Shown here: in pieces, positions 8,309 through 16,681 of the stretch
Position numbering within the stretch: the stretch's first letter is position 1
Layout of the letters: the number at the start of each line of letters is the position of its first letter
Assembly: GCA_017463185.1 (NCBI GenBank)
Contig: JAFTPS010000014.1
Location: 1-40,513 of the forward strand
Direction: 5' to 3'
DNA length: 40,513 nucleotides
Source of the DNA: Alphaproteobacteria bacterium
GTDB lineage: Bacteria; Pseudomonadota; Alphaproteobacteria; Rs-D84
Translations under genes and position numbers: made by a program
Notes under the pieces: generated by a model
What the model was told of the DNA's origin: nothing
Databases searched by the model: none
The model's input: only the letters and a program-made list of their open reading frames with translations

Positions 8309-8894
8309 ATTTCTTCCATTTCCATTCAATTTTTGATTCGGTACCCGATATCAATCGCTTGATATTTTCACGATGCCGCCACATACACAGCAACCCAATC
8401 GCCAGGAACGCCCCCCCAACGGTTGCATCTATTGCAAATCCTAAAACCGGTATTAAACAGAACACAATCACCGCACCTAACGATGAAATACCACTGGATA
8501 ACGCCACGGTCAACCATTCAATCCCACACACGACAAAGGACATCGGACTGACTGCCAACAACACACCAAACAAAGACGAAATCCCCTTGCCCCCTTTAAA
8601 CTTTAACCAAACGGGATAGCAATGCCCGACAATCGCCGCAAATCCACACCACGCACCAAAGCCCATACCACCTACATAATTACCAATCAGCACCGCCGCA
8701 ATAGCCTTGGCCATATCTAAAATCCATACCAACCCCGCCATACGCAGCCCACCGACCCGCATAACATTTGTGGCACCGATATTTCCACTGCCAACCTTGC
8801 GCAAATCGCCCTTGCCCATCAGGCGTGTGAACAACAGCCCCATAGGAATAGAACCCAACAAATATGAAATAATGATTACAATGAAATCTAGCAT
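8307..8894 (-). CDS. plsY: Glycerol-3-phosphate acyltransferase PlsY
   Basis: Integral membrane enzyme that transfers the acyl group from acyl phosphate to glycerol 3-phosphate, the first step of phospholipid synthesis. The 195 residues contain the family motifs YLLGSIPMGLLFTR near the start, VGSGNIGATNVMRVGG, and FKGGKGISSLFGVLL, with about five membrane segments. An AAGGAAAAA ribosome site precedes the ATG. It is divergent from rpsT across 73 nt. plsX, its usual substrate supplier, is not in the window. Confidence 0.95.
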   Translation of the reverse strand: MLDFIVIIISYLLGSIPMGLLFTRLMGKGDLRKVGSGNIGATNVMRVGGLRMAGLVWILDMAKAIAAVLIGNYVGGMGFGAWCGFAAIVGHCYPVWLKFKGGKGISSLFGVLLAVSPMSFVVCGIEWLTVALSSGISSLGAVIVFCLIPVLGFAIDATVGGAFLAIGLLCMWRHRENIKRLISGTESKIEWKWKK

Positions 8895-8905
8895 GTTATT
8901 TTTCC

Positions 8906-8933
8906 TTGATTTTATGTTTCTTTTCTATAAAAT
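8906..8933 (+). promoter_or_regulatory. Likely rpsT promoter
   Basis: TTGATT (8906-8911) and TAAAAT (8928-8933) are 16 nt apart, and the start codon is 35 nt downstream. The ribosome site AAAAGGAAAA is at about 8955-8963. Confidence 0.5.
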
Positions 8934-8967
8934 ATCAAAAACGTGATAAAAATAAAAGGAAAATAAC

Positions 8968-9228
8968 GTGGCAAATCACAAGTCATCTGAAAAAAGAATT
9001 TTGGTAACAGCGAAAAAGAACGCTATCAACACTGCACGTCGCAGCGCGGTTAAAACAGCAACGAAAAAGGCGTTGGTCGCCGTTGAATCTGGGGACAAAG
9101 CCGCAGCTGTCGCTGCTGCACGCAACGCAGAAAGCAAGATTATGAAATCCGCAGGCAAAGTTATGCCTAAAAAACGTGCCGCTCGCAAGATTTCACGTCT
9201 GGCGAAAAAAGTTTCCAAAATGGCATAA
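8968..9228 (+). CDS. rpsT: 30S ribosomal protein S20
   Basis: Primary 16S rRNA-binding protein of the small subunit. The 86 residues begin MANHKSSEKR and are rich in Lys, Arg and Ala through three helices, as in the family. The start codon is GTG at 8968, set by the ribosome site just upstream. It is a monocistronic gene with its own promoter and terminator. Confidence 0.97.
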   Translation: MANHKSSEKRILVTAKKNAINTARRSAVKTATKKALVAVESGDKAAAVAAARNAESKIMKSAGKVMPKKRAARKISRLAKKVSKMA

Positions 9229-9251
9229 TGTGCAATTGCACAAACAAATTC

Positions 9252-9272
9252 GCGCGCTTTGGCGCGCTTTTT
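9252..9272 (+). terminator. Terminator of rpsT
   Basis: GCGCGC (9252-9257) pairs with GCGCGC (9262-9267) around TTTG, followed by T5. Confidence 0.85.
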
Positions 9273-9300
9273 GTCGTTGCATATTTATATGTAAACTCAC

Positions 9301-9326
9301 AAAAATCCCCTAAACAGGGGATTTTT
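9301..9326 (-). terminator. Terminator of the Cys-rich secreted protein gene
   Basis: AAAAATCCCC (9301-9310) pairs with GGGGATTTTT (9317-9326) around TAAACA. It lies directly after the TAG stop of the minus-strand gene. Confidence 0.85.
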
Positions 9327-10010
9327 CTAATTTACATAATAACAATTTCCAATATATGTACCCGAACCAGACGTTTCACTAAAAGACGAACCAGATGGCA
9401 TATAACAACTGGTAATAGCTGTTGTCCCAACAGAATTAGTTCCATACACTCCACCAGAAGATGGACAACGCGTACAAGTCATTGACGCACCAGTACCGGC
9501 ACTTTGATAATACCCAGCCGCACAACCATATTCATATTCTGCCGTAAAATCAACATCACAGGTCCAATTATTTTCCGACGCAAACACATCATCACCCCCA
9601 ACGTCTCCACATAAAGTACGCCCAACTATATTATTACCCAACTCGCCCCAGTCAGAAATAACCTCTCCTTTATTTGGTATATCACAATAATCACAGGTAA
9701 TCTCGCCTTCGCCAACACCATCACAAAAAACCACATAACCATCACGAACCCCTAAATAACAACTGCCAACTTCAAATTCACCCAAGGTCAAATCAGAATC
9801 ACACGCCCCATCACCATAATACGATAAATCATCCCCATACATATCAACAGGACCACATAAAACGACACGATATGGATACGCACCAGGATTCTGGTTCTGT
9901 TCCGAGAAACAAATCGTTCCAGGCTCTGAATTTACATCAACTTGCAATCCTGCAAATGTATAATTTGGCAACAACGAAACCGATATTGCGATTAAAAATT
10001 TATATTTCAT
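9327..10010 (-). CDS. Secreted Cys-rich protein, leader-controlled (copy A)
   Basis: The ATG at 10010 is chosen because AGGAG lies 10 nt upstream and because it starts a clear signal peptide (MKYKFLIAISVSLLPNYTFA). The open frame continues further upstream only through the leader RNA. The mature protein of about 207 residues has 14 Cys, spaced as in small disulfide-rich repeat domains: a CDYC pair, a GCAAGYYQSAG turn and TCTRCPSSGG. Its C-terminus (TSCYMPSGSSF ... NCYYVN) matches the C-terminus of the protein at 28131-28775. It is preceded by a long structured leader. The function is unknown; export and disulfide folding are inferred. Confidence 0.82.
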   Translation of the reverse strand: MKYKFLIAISVSLLPNYTFAGLQVDVNSEPGTICFSEQNQNPGAYPYRVVLCGPVDMYGDDLSYYGDGACDSDLTLGEFEVGSCYLGVRDGYVVFCDGVGEGEITCDYCDIPNKGEVISDWGELGNNIVGRTLCGDVGGDDVFASENNWTCDVDFTAEYEYGCAAGYYQSAGTGASMTCTRCPSSGGVYGTNSVGTTAITSCYMPSGSSFSETSGSGTYIGNCYYVN

Positions 10011-10234
10011 TTTCAAACTCCTGTGTTTTTTAATTAAACAAAAACCGTCTTTTTTGACGGTCAGGAGGTTGGAAACAATCAAGAGAATTGTGCCACGTAT
10101 TTTATATATTCCGCGGCCCTCCTGACACAAATCAGGAGCTTTTTATTTTTTGTTGCAAAAACACCTGGCTCAACAGCCAAATTCGCAACACTCTTGCCGG
10201 GTTTCCACACCCCATCATCAGAACACCTGACGAC
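10011..10234 (-). ncRNA. Structured 5' leader RNA (copy A)
   Basis: In minus-strand order the predicted elements are: hairpin GGGT/ACCC (10212-10199); a compound hairpin with outer arms TGTTGC/GCAACA and inner arms TGGCT/AGCCA; CTCCTGA (10138-10132) with TCAGGAG (10125-10119); CCGCG/CGTGG (10116-10093); ACAAT/ATTGT (10091-10075); AACCTCCTGAC (10070-10060); and a terminator hairpin ACCGTC/GACGGT followed by T4 (10061-10040). The ribosome site follows. GTCAGGAGG (10126-10118) is fully complementary to CCTCCTGAC (10068-10060). The same order of elements occurs at 27930-28130. A promoter fits just upstream. It may act by attenuation or by masking the ribosome site; the ligand or partner is unknown. 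Confidence 0.65.
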
Positions 10235-10240
10235 ACATAA

Positions 10241-10269
10241 ATTATGCGCTATAAAAAAATAAAATTCAA
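10241..10269 (-). promoter_or_regulatory. Promoter of leader copy A
   Basis: Minus-strand TTGAAT (10264-10269), a 17-nt spacer and CATAAT (10241-10246) place the transcript start near 10234, just ahead of the first leader hairpin. Confidence 0.6.
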
Positions 10270-10302
10270 TTACTTATCACAAAAAACAAGTTTCCACAAA
10301 AC

Positions 10303-10345
10303 AAAAAAACGGTAACAAATATATTAAACATATACTGTTACCGTT
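10303..10345 (-). terminator. Terminator of the secretin gene
   Basis: AACGGTAACA (10308-10317) pairs with TGTTACCGTT (10336-10345) around an 18-nt AT-rich loop. On the minus strand a T7 run follows at 10309-10303. It separates the pilus-like unit from leader copy A. Confidence 0.8.
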
Positions 10346-10370
10346 TCAAAATCATATAAATATTATTTTT

Positions 10371-11999
10371 CTAGTTCAGCGGTGCCCCCCAATGCTGCTG
10401 TATCGTGCGTTCTGTATCCATTGGGCTGACTAACACCTGTGGGGTCAAAATAACCACCAGGACATCACGCTGGGCCGATGTTTCACGCGAACCGGACAAT
10501 GCCATAAAGTCAGGATCACCCAAACCATAACGCGTATCATTATTAGTCTGTTTTTCAAAGCCAGATACAACCAACATTTGACCAGATTCCATAATAATTT
10601 CCTGCATAAAGGAACGTTCTTCTACCTCTGGCAATTGCAGGGTCACCTCGCCTATTGTCTGGGTGGACATTTTTAACAATTCACGAACCGACATACGGAA
10701 CAACAACAAAATTTTACCATTTTCCAACACATTCGGCAACAACTGCATTGTAAAGCCAGTTTCCAAATCATCTTGGTCAACTGTACTGGATTCCACAGTT
10801 GTAAAGTTACGCGATTCAAAACGCTTGATGTACCCAGTGGTCTTGGTATTGCTGACGGGTGCAACACGATTAGAACGCGTTGTCACACCAACATTTGTCA
10901 CCAGGGATACTTTACCCTGTTTAGCCAAAGCCTCAATCAACGCGTTACTGCCCGCGGCCCCCGACAAAGAACCATTCAAAATCTGATCCTGGGTATACGC
11001 CCCTTCTACAACAGACGAGCCCTCCATATGAGTCGCACCCGTCAACGCCGAAACGGTATTAGACAAAACCGCAATATTCATGGAACTTGCCTCAGTCGTG
11101 GCCAAGTTATTTTTCGGATTGGCAACAATATTCAACCCAGACGTGGAATTAATTGCCGCCGCCAAATTCAACCCAAATGCACTGTCATTGGAAATAGAAA
11201 CCTGTAAAACCTTTACATCAATTGTCACCAATTGCGACAGACGTTTATTCTGGCGTTCTATATATTCACCAACACGTGCCAAAACCGATGGCGACGCAGT
11301 CACGGTAATTGTTCCCAAACTGCGCGATACAGTAAAATCCGCATTATCAGATTTTCCAATAATAGAAGAGATTGCACTTTCAACCTCGTCCCATTCTTTC
11401 AGGGTTGATTCCAGTGAAACTTCATTCCCATCATCGGTTGACATAGCAGTTTGATATGCAACCTCGGTCCCCAAGGCATATAATGTAAATGTCTTGGTTT
11501 CGGTTTCATAGAACACAATTGAATTTTTATCATAATACCACAACAGGTCTAAATCCGTCGCAACCTGGCTCAGCAATCCGGACAATTTACCGGTATATGC
11601 CACATTTACAACTTTCTTTAATTTTTCAGAACTGATTTGGCTGTCAATTTTCACCGGGATTCCCGTAATAGAATAAATATCATTTGCCAGAACCTGCAAA
11701 GAAACCGGTTCATTCAACAATATAGTCACCCCTGTATCGGTTTCAAATTGTGATGGCAGGTTATTACGATGTTCCAACACCATAGACTTATTCCCCAACC
11801 AAACACCTTCTGACATAGAAACAGTATCACCACTGGCAACCTTGGCCCGCGGATTCTTTGACATCTCAAACGCATCATAGGCATTGATAAAATCCTGGTC
11901 AACGGATGCGGCAACCTTGGCCGATTCCTGTTTGGCGCACCCCCCGACAATTCCCGCGGTCAATACGCACATAATAAAAAATTTGATTGGGTTATTCAT
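10371..11999 (-). CDS. PilN-type outer-membrane secretin lipoprotein
   Basis: 542 residues with a lipoprotein signal (AGIVGGC, lipidated Cys 21). The C-terminal third matches the secretin pore domain (TGFTMQLLPNVLENGKILLLF, then LPEVEERSFMQEIIMESGQMLVVSGFE and VLVVILTPQVL). The N-terminal part has the periplasmic ring-forming segments seen in PilN/BfpB proteins of type IVb pili. A secretin of this kind forms the outer-membrane channel for a pilus or a secreted substrate. An AGGAGAA ribosome site supports the start. It is the second gene of a two-gene unit with the TcpQ-like gene 30 nt upstream. No pilin, ATPase or inner-membrane platform gene is in the window. Confidence 0.85.
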   Translation of the reverse strand: MNNPIKFFIMCVLTAGIVGGCAKQESAKVAASVDQDFINAYDAFEMSKNPRAKVASGDTVSMSEGVWLGNKSMVLEHRNNLPSQFETDTGVTILLNEPVSLQVLANDIYSITGIPVKIDSQISSEKLKKVVNVAYTGKLSGLLSQVATDLDLLWYYDKNSIVFYETETKTFTLYALGTEVAYQTAMSTDDGNEVSLESTLKEWDEVESAISSIIGKSDNADFTVSRSLGTITVTASPSVLARVGEYIERQNKRLSQLVTIDVKVLQVSISNDSAFGLNLAAAINSTSGLNIVANPKNNLATTEASSMNIAVLSNTVSALTGATHMEGSSVVEGAYTQDQILNGSLSGAAGSNALIEALAKQGKVSLVTNVGVTTRSNRVAPVSNTKTTGYIKRFESRNFTTVESSTVDQDDLETGFTMQLLPNVLENGKILLLFRMSVRELLKMSTQTIGEVTLQLPEVEERSFMQEIIMESGQMLVVSGFEKQTNNDTRYGLGDPDFMALSGSRETSAQRDVLVVILTPQVLVSPMDTERTIQQHWGAPLN

Positions 12000-12029
12000 T
12001 TATCATTCTCCTACGGCATCCGCGATAAA

Positions 12030-12953
12030 TTATTCTTCGTTCGTGGAAATCACCAATACTCTATTACCTTTATAGAATTTTGCATATGGGATTGGTGTCG
12101 CGCGGCCAAAATTACGCACCAGCGCAGACGCCACATCAACAAAACGTCCCTTAAACACAGCACTGGCCTCAATCGGATATTCGCGCGACGTTGTCCATAC
12201 CAGGTCCCACCCCTCTTTATTACACCAGGAGTGTAAAACCTCGCGCAGGGTCTGGCCATTGGCAACAACCCATGAACGAACCTGATCCATTAAAACAGCT
12301 GGCGCCTCGGCATCAGCGGACGCATCAACTGCGATTTCTGTTTCTTCCTCTGTAATCGTGGTACCATCGCCAGATGCATTTTCAACACGCATCCCCATTT
12401 TTGTTGCAAACGCTTCATAGCCATCGGCATATTTGCCACAATTTCTGCGATTGCTGCGCGACACGGCCAAAACATTACCACCATCGTCTTCTAAAACCTC
12501 GCGATGAAGCAATGGCATTTCGGACGAATTGCATTCATCAGCAAAACCAACCGGAATCTGATTCCCATGCAACATATTTGCCCCACCAGACCAACCGGCA
12601 AATTCGCCACGCGCCCCCAGGTTGAAATTATTTTCAACAACTAAATCCGCACCAATCTTGGAAACAATGCGAATATTATCATCCTGTTTTTTCTTGGAAC
12701 ATGCGCCACTTTCACATGACACCTCTACATCCGCATCAGACCCCGCCAACGGCCAGGCAGGAACCTCTACCGCTTGATAAGTATCCAATGTATCAATTTG
12801 CGTTGTATCAATCTGTTCGTATTCGCCACCATCACGCACAACATCCTGTTCATAGAACACCTGGCTGGTCACCACCTGGGGCAGATTTTCAGCAGCAAAA
12901 CAATAGCCCGCCGCGGTCGCGAACATTGCGAAAATAAGAATTTTGCGGAACAT
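12030..12953 (-). CDS. TcpQ/PilL-like secretin-associated protein
   Basis: 307 residues with a signal peptide (MFRKILIFAMFATAAGYCFA). The middle region is acidic and probably disordered. The C-terminal about 90 residues match the TcpQ-type domain: SWVVANGQTLREVLHSWCNKEGW is the signature block, continuing with YPIEASAVFKGRF and ending in FYKGNRVLVI. In type IVb pilus systems such proteins help assemble or stabilise the secretin, which is encoded next. A strong promoter and an AAAGGAAAA ribosome site precede it. The N-terminal two thirds have no recognisable domain. Confidence 0.8.
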   Translation of the reverse strand: MFRKILIFAMFATAAGYCFAAENLPQVVTSQVFYEQDVVRDGGEYEQIDTTQIDTLDTYQAVEVPAWPLAGSDADVEVSCESGACSKKKQDDNIRIVSKIGADLVVENNFNLGARGEFAGWSGGANMLHGNQIPVGFADECNSSEMPLLHREVLEDDGGNVLAVSRSNRRNCGKYADGYEAFATKMGMRVENASGDGTTITEEETEIAVDASADAEAPAVLMDQVRSWVVANGQTLREVLHSWCNKEGWDLVWTTSREYPIEASAVFKGRFVDVASALVRNFGRATPIPYAKFYKGNRVLVISTNEE

Positions 12954-12996
12954 AAACGTTTTCCTTTCCTAGTATAATTTCCTTACTTTTATAATT

Positions 12997-13025
12997 ATTA
13001 TAACAATTTGACCGAATCTGTGCAA
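12997..13025 (-). promoter_or_regulatory. Promoter of the TcpQ-secretin unit
   Basis: Minus-strand TTGCAC (13020-13025), a 17-nt spacer and a perfect TATAAT (12997-13002) lie about 45 nt upstream of the first gene. Confidence 0.7.
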
Positions 13026-13097
13026 GACCTAAAACACACACAAAACGACCTATTTTTTTCACCCGCAAAAGATAAAATCGCACGAATCGCCAAAAGA

Positions 13098-13106
13098 TGC
13101 TATACT
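13098..13106 (+). promoter_or_regulatory. Extended -10 promoter of the suf unit
   Basis: TGC-TATACT is an extended -10 element without a good -35. The gene start is 26 nt downstream, with an AAGGGG ribosome site between. Confidence 0.4.
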
Positions 13107-13131
13107 GTCAACCGACTAAGGGGTTTTATAT

Positions 13132-13677
13132 ATGCAAAACACATTTATTTTTATCGCCATTGGATTGATTTTTTTCGCTATTTTGGGACTACTATTTTAT
13201 ATACACCGCATAAACGATCGCGTTGCTAATATGAACAAGACCCTGGAACACCAATACAACCTGATTGTAAAAATGCAATCAATATTAAAAAACAAATACG
13301 CAACCAATGCCGTTGCCGAAAATGCGGAAATGATTTACCAGGACCTGTTGCAAAATCTGATTCCTATTATGGCGGCAATTGACATTATGCCACGCAACAC
13401 ATCCGAACATCCATTATGGCGTGCATTGGGTGGAATTATGGATGAATATGCAAAAAATCCATTTGCACTGGAAAAATTACGTCGCAGTATCAAACTGGAT
13501 TCAGAGGTCGCCCGCAGCATAGATAACTATATGCGCCGCGCTGATAATTTTCTGCATCATTTGACAACAACTGAACCAGATGGTTTACTGTCCACTACAT
13601 TTACGGACGGTCTGTTGGGGCAATCACTAACCTTTTTTGCCCAGGCTAAACAATTGGCAACCCAAGACAACCTATGA
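13132..13677 (+). CDS. Membrane-anchored protein of unknown function upstream of sufB
   Basis: 181 residues. One N-terminal membrane segment (about residues 5-24) is followed by a mostly helical soluble part with a heptad-like stretch at about 30-60. No Cys motif and no recognised family. Its last 4 nt overlap the sufB start (ATGA), so translation is probably coupled. It may be a tethering or accessory factor for the Fe-S assembly genes behind it, but only the position supports that. Confidence 0.75.
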   Translation: MQNTFIFIAIGLIFFAILGLLFYIHRINDRVANMNKTLEHQYNLIVKMQSILKNKYATNAVAENAEMIYQDLLQNLIPIMAAIDIMPRNTSEHPLWRALGGIMDEYAKNPFALEKLRRSIKLDSEVARSIDNYMRRADNFLHHLTTTEPDGLLSTTFTDGLLGQSLTFFAQAKQLATQDNL

Positions 13678-15002
13678 CCAAACTGTCTGAAAAACTTATA
13701 CGCGAAATATCCGCCGCCCGTGGCGAGCCTGGCTGGCTGCTGAACTGGCGTCTGGGGGCTTTTGCCGCATGGAAAAAAATGACAGAACCCCACTGGGCGG
13801 AATTTGAATACACACCAATTGATTACGACGCGCTAAACTATTACAACGAGCCCGCACCAATTGATAATTCAGACCTGGCAACAGTATATGATAAAATGGG
13901 ACTGCCCGAAAGTGAAAAAAAAGCCCTGATGGGAATGGCAACCGATACGGTAATTGACAGTAAATCTGTCCACACTTCCTATACAGCGGAACTGGAAAAA
14001 TTGGGGATAATATTTTTACCATTTTCGGACGCTGTACACCAATATCCAGATTTGGTAAAAAAATATCTGGGCTGCATTGTGCCCGCCACGGATAATTTCT
14101 TTGCGGCATTAAACGCATCCGTTTTTTCAGACGGCACATTTGTCTATATTCCACCAAATACAAAATGCCCAATTGATTTGGCCAGTTATTTCAGAATAGA
14201 AACCGCAAAAATCGGTCAATTTGAACGCACCTTGATTATCGCAGACAGCGGTTCAGAACTTAGTTATATGGAAGGTTGCAGTGCCCCCCGCCGTCCCAAT
14301 CATCAATTACACAGCGGCGTTGTAGAAATTATTGTGCACGATAACGCAACCGTAAAATACGCCACCGTCCAAAATTGGTTTGCGGGCGATTTTGATGGCA
14401 AAAAAAACAATGGTGGCATATTAAATTTTGTCACTAAACGCGGTCGGTGCGACACAAACGCTAAATTATTCTGGACCCAGGTAGAAGTGGGCAGCGCCCT
14501 GACCTGGAAATACCCATCAACAATTTTAGCAGGGGACAACGCACAAAGTGATTTTTATTCCCTGTCCATTACACGCGGCGCACAATCCGCCGACACAGGG
14601 ACAAAGATGATTCACATCGGCAACAACACCGTGTCTAATATTGTGTCCTATGGCGTTGCAACCGATAATTCCACCCAAACATTCCGCAGCCTGGTATCTT
14701 TTTTCGGTCGCGACGGCAAAAATGCATCAAAATGCGACAGTCGTATTATCGGCAACAACGCCACGGCAAACACCCTGCCCCGGATTATTCACAACGGCGA
14801 AAACAACACCCAAAGCCACGAAGCCACAACTGGCGCAATTGATGCAGCGACATTGCTTTATCTGAATATGGCAGGAATAAAGGACGATGCGGCCATAGCT
14901 CTTATTATTGGTGCGACGGCATCGCCGGTAATATCACGCCTGCCGATGGAATTTTTAGTTGAATCCAAGCAACTTATACAAATGGCATTATCAAAGGATT
15001 AA
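13674..15002 (+). CDS. sufB: Fe-S cluster assembly scaffold SufB
   Basis: SUF scaffold on which the Fe-S cluster is built together with SufC ATPase. The 442 residues follow the SufB pattern from end to end: ISAARGEPGWLLNWRL, KKYLGCIVPATDNFFAALN, VFSDGTFVYIPPN, GQFERTLIIADSGSELSYM, YATVQNWF, NFVTKRGRCDTNAK, SALTWKYPSTIL and TGTKMIHIG are all present. The C-terminal SHEATTGAIDAATLLYLNMAG and LPMEFLVESKQL blocks complete it. It is somewhat shorter than the common 465-500 residues. sufC follows 2 nt after its stop. No sufD lies between or beside them. Confidence 0.95.
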   Translation: MTKLSEKLIREISAARGEPGWLLNWRLGAFAAWKKMTEPHWAEFEYTPIDYDALNYYNEPAPIDNSDLATVYDKMGLPESEKKALMGMATDTVIDSKSVHTSYTAELEKLGIIFLPFSDAVHQYPDLVKKYLGCIVPATDNFFAALNASVFSDGTFVYIPPNTKCPIDLASYFRIETAKIGQFERTLIIADSGSELSYMEGCSAPRRPNHQLHSGVVEIIVHDNATVKYATVQNWFAGDFDGKKNNGGILNFVTKRGRCDTNAKLFWTQVEVGSALTWKYPSTILAGDNAQSDFYSLSITRGAQSADTGTKMIHIGNNTVSNIVSYGVATDNSTQTFRSLVSFFGRDGKNASKCDSRIIGNNATANTLPRIIHNGENNTQSHEATTGAIDAATLLYLNMAGIKDDAAIALIIGATASPVISRLPMEFLVESKQLIQMALSKD

Positions 15003-15004
15003 AA

Positions 15005-15682
15005 ATGCTGAAAATAAAAAATTTATCTGTATCATTGGGCGATCGCGAACTATTGCACAATATAAATATGAATACCCCACGCGGCGGGGTGCATTTGTTA
15101 TCGGGACACAACGGCTCCGGCAAATCCACACTGGTGGGTGTAATTGCGGGCAACCCAGATTATACAATTACAACCGGGCAAATTATATTTGATGGGCGCG
15201 ACATAACAAACGAAAATGCAACTACGCGTAGTCTGCTGGGGATTTTCCTGGGGGCGCAAAATGTTCCAGAAATTCCAGGATTGACGGTAATCAGTTTTCT
15301 TAAACACTCGTGCGCCGCACATACACATTTTCAAACGGGGCGCGACCTAGCAATGGGTGAATTTTTAACAAAATTGGAAAGCGTACGCACAAAATTAAAC
15401 GTTCCACGCGAGTGGCTAAATCGCAGTATGAATGTTGGTTTTTCCGGTGGCGAACGCAAGCGTTTGATGTTGCTGCGATTGATGATAACCGAACCAAAAC
15501 TAGCAATTCTGGACGAACCAGATTCTGGCGCAGATGCAGAAACCCAGAAACTTATCGCGGACACAATACGCGATATGGGTGACACAACATTCCTGGTCAT
15601 CAGTCATCAGAAAAATTTTACAGATTTAATTGCCCCAACCGATATAACAACTTTGTCAAACGGACAAATTATGATAAAATAG
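15005..15682 (+). CDS. sufC: Fe-S assembly ATPase SufC
   Basis: Cytoplasmic ABC-type ATPase that drives the SufB scaffold. The 225 residues show Walker A GHNGSGKST (34-42), the Q-loop region GAQNVPEIPG that is typical of SufC, ABC signature FSGGERKR (about 146-153), Walker B LAILDEPDSGAD (166-177) and the H-loop SHQ. There are no membrane segments. It is translated directly behind sufB. Confidence 0.94.
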   Translation: MLKIKNLSVSLGDRELLHNINMNTPRGGVHLLSGHNGSGKSTLVGVIAGNPDYTITTGQIIFDGRDITNENATTRSLLGIFLGAQNVPEIPGLTVISFLKHSCAAHTHFQTGRDLAMGEFLTKLESVRTKLNVPREWLNRSMNVGFSGGERKRLMLLRLMITEPKLAILDEPDSGADAETQKLIADTIRDMGDTTFLVISHQKNFTDLIAPTDITTLSNGQIMIK

Positions 15683-15707
15683 TTTATCATAACCAAAGGG
15701 CAAAACT

Positions 15708-16637
15708 ATGTCAGATAAAAAATCCGCTTCGCTGTTAAAGTGGTGGCTATGGTCGCCATTGAAATTCGCATTTATATCCCTTGCATCTATGCTGTTGGTC
15801 GCATTATTATACGGAATAATTTTTGGCCAGATTTTTAATACCAGCTTTGTTACACATGCACCATTTTTAATTATGCTTGGGATTATATTTGCATTGGCTA
15901 TCACATATCAGGTTCGCAAACTGCCACACATAAAAATGGACCGCCCCAGTTTTGTTGCAATTCATAATATTCAAACCTTTGTTTTATCGGTTGCATTTAT
16001 TATTTCCAGTATTCTACTAATGGCAAATGCACAGACCATTATGATACATCTGTTATGGATGGAAACACATTCCAACGACATGTTTCTGATAATTATGATA
16101 TTGGCTGCATTGTTTTATTTATACCTGCTTGGGTTGTTGGTTGCCAATGTGTACGCTAAATTCTGTCGCGCACGCGACATGAATATCCCAACATGGAAAA
16201 TTATATGCAGTATGCCATTTGGCTTTTCAATGATTTGGACACCAGGTTATATGTTGGCGAATGGCGCGACAAAAAATCCATCCCAACAAATTCAAACAAA
16301 ATGGTATAAAAAATTGACCGATTGGGTATTAGCCTGTCCGGTACAGACAATCGGCACATTTACGGTTCTGACAACACTATCTGGATACTTCTTTGGATTT
16401 CAATCAATCCTGCTAACTTTCGCACTGACATTGGTATTTGGAATCTGGGTATTACAAGTCGGCACAAAAAACTTTTCCAAAAATATCGGTGGCAAATTTG
16501 CAACCACGGCAACCATTATAAATGCAATATTATTGGTATGCATAATTGGCTTTCGTATCTTTGCCACACCCACAACCCAGGATGTACAAATTACAATATC
16601 CGATACCGCACAAATCACACAAACAACAAATCAATAA
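15708..16637 (+). CDS. Polytopic membrane protein of unknown function
   Basis: 309 residues with about seven to eight hydrophobic segments and few charged residues. An AAGGG ribosome site precedes the ATG, 25 nt after sufC. No signature motif is recognisable. It lies in the same direction as sufB-sufC and the AI-2E-family gene. The last 25 residues are a Thr/Gln-rich hydrophilic tail. Confidence 0.75.
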   Translation: MSDKKSASLLKWWLWSPLKFAFISLASMLLVALLYGIIFGQIFNTSFVTHAPFLIMLGIIFALAITYQVRKLPHIKMDRPSFVAIHNIQTFVLSVAFIISSILLMANAQTIMIHLLWMETHSNDMFLIIMILAALFYLYLLGLLVANVYAKFCRARDMNIPTWKIICSMPFGFSMIWTPGYMLANGATKNPSQQIQTKWYKKLTDWVLACPVQTIGTFTVLTTLSGYFFGFQSILLTFALTLVFGIWVLQVGTKNFSKNIGGKFATTATIINAILLVCIIGFRIFATPTTQDVQITISDTAQITQTTNQ

Positions 16638-16681
16638 ACGCGCTATACGCACGATTTATTGGCATACGGGGGTTTTATATA

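Noticed and set aside
10011..10130. N-terminal extension of the Cys-rich protein from a TTG at 10130
   Set aside because: The extension translates leader hairpins and the terminator. The ATG at 10010 has AGGAG upstream and begins a normal signal peptide.
16322..16681. Long upstream extension of the AI-2E-family gene
   Set aside because: It lies inside the previous membrane-protein gene in another frame and has no sequence like the family. The ATG at 16682 has a G-rich ribosome site and starts the expected first membrane helix.
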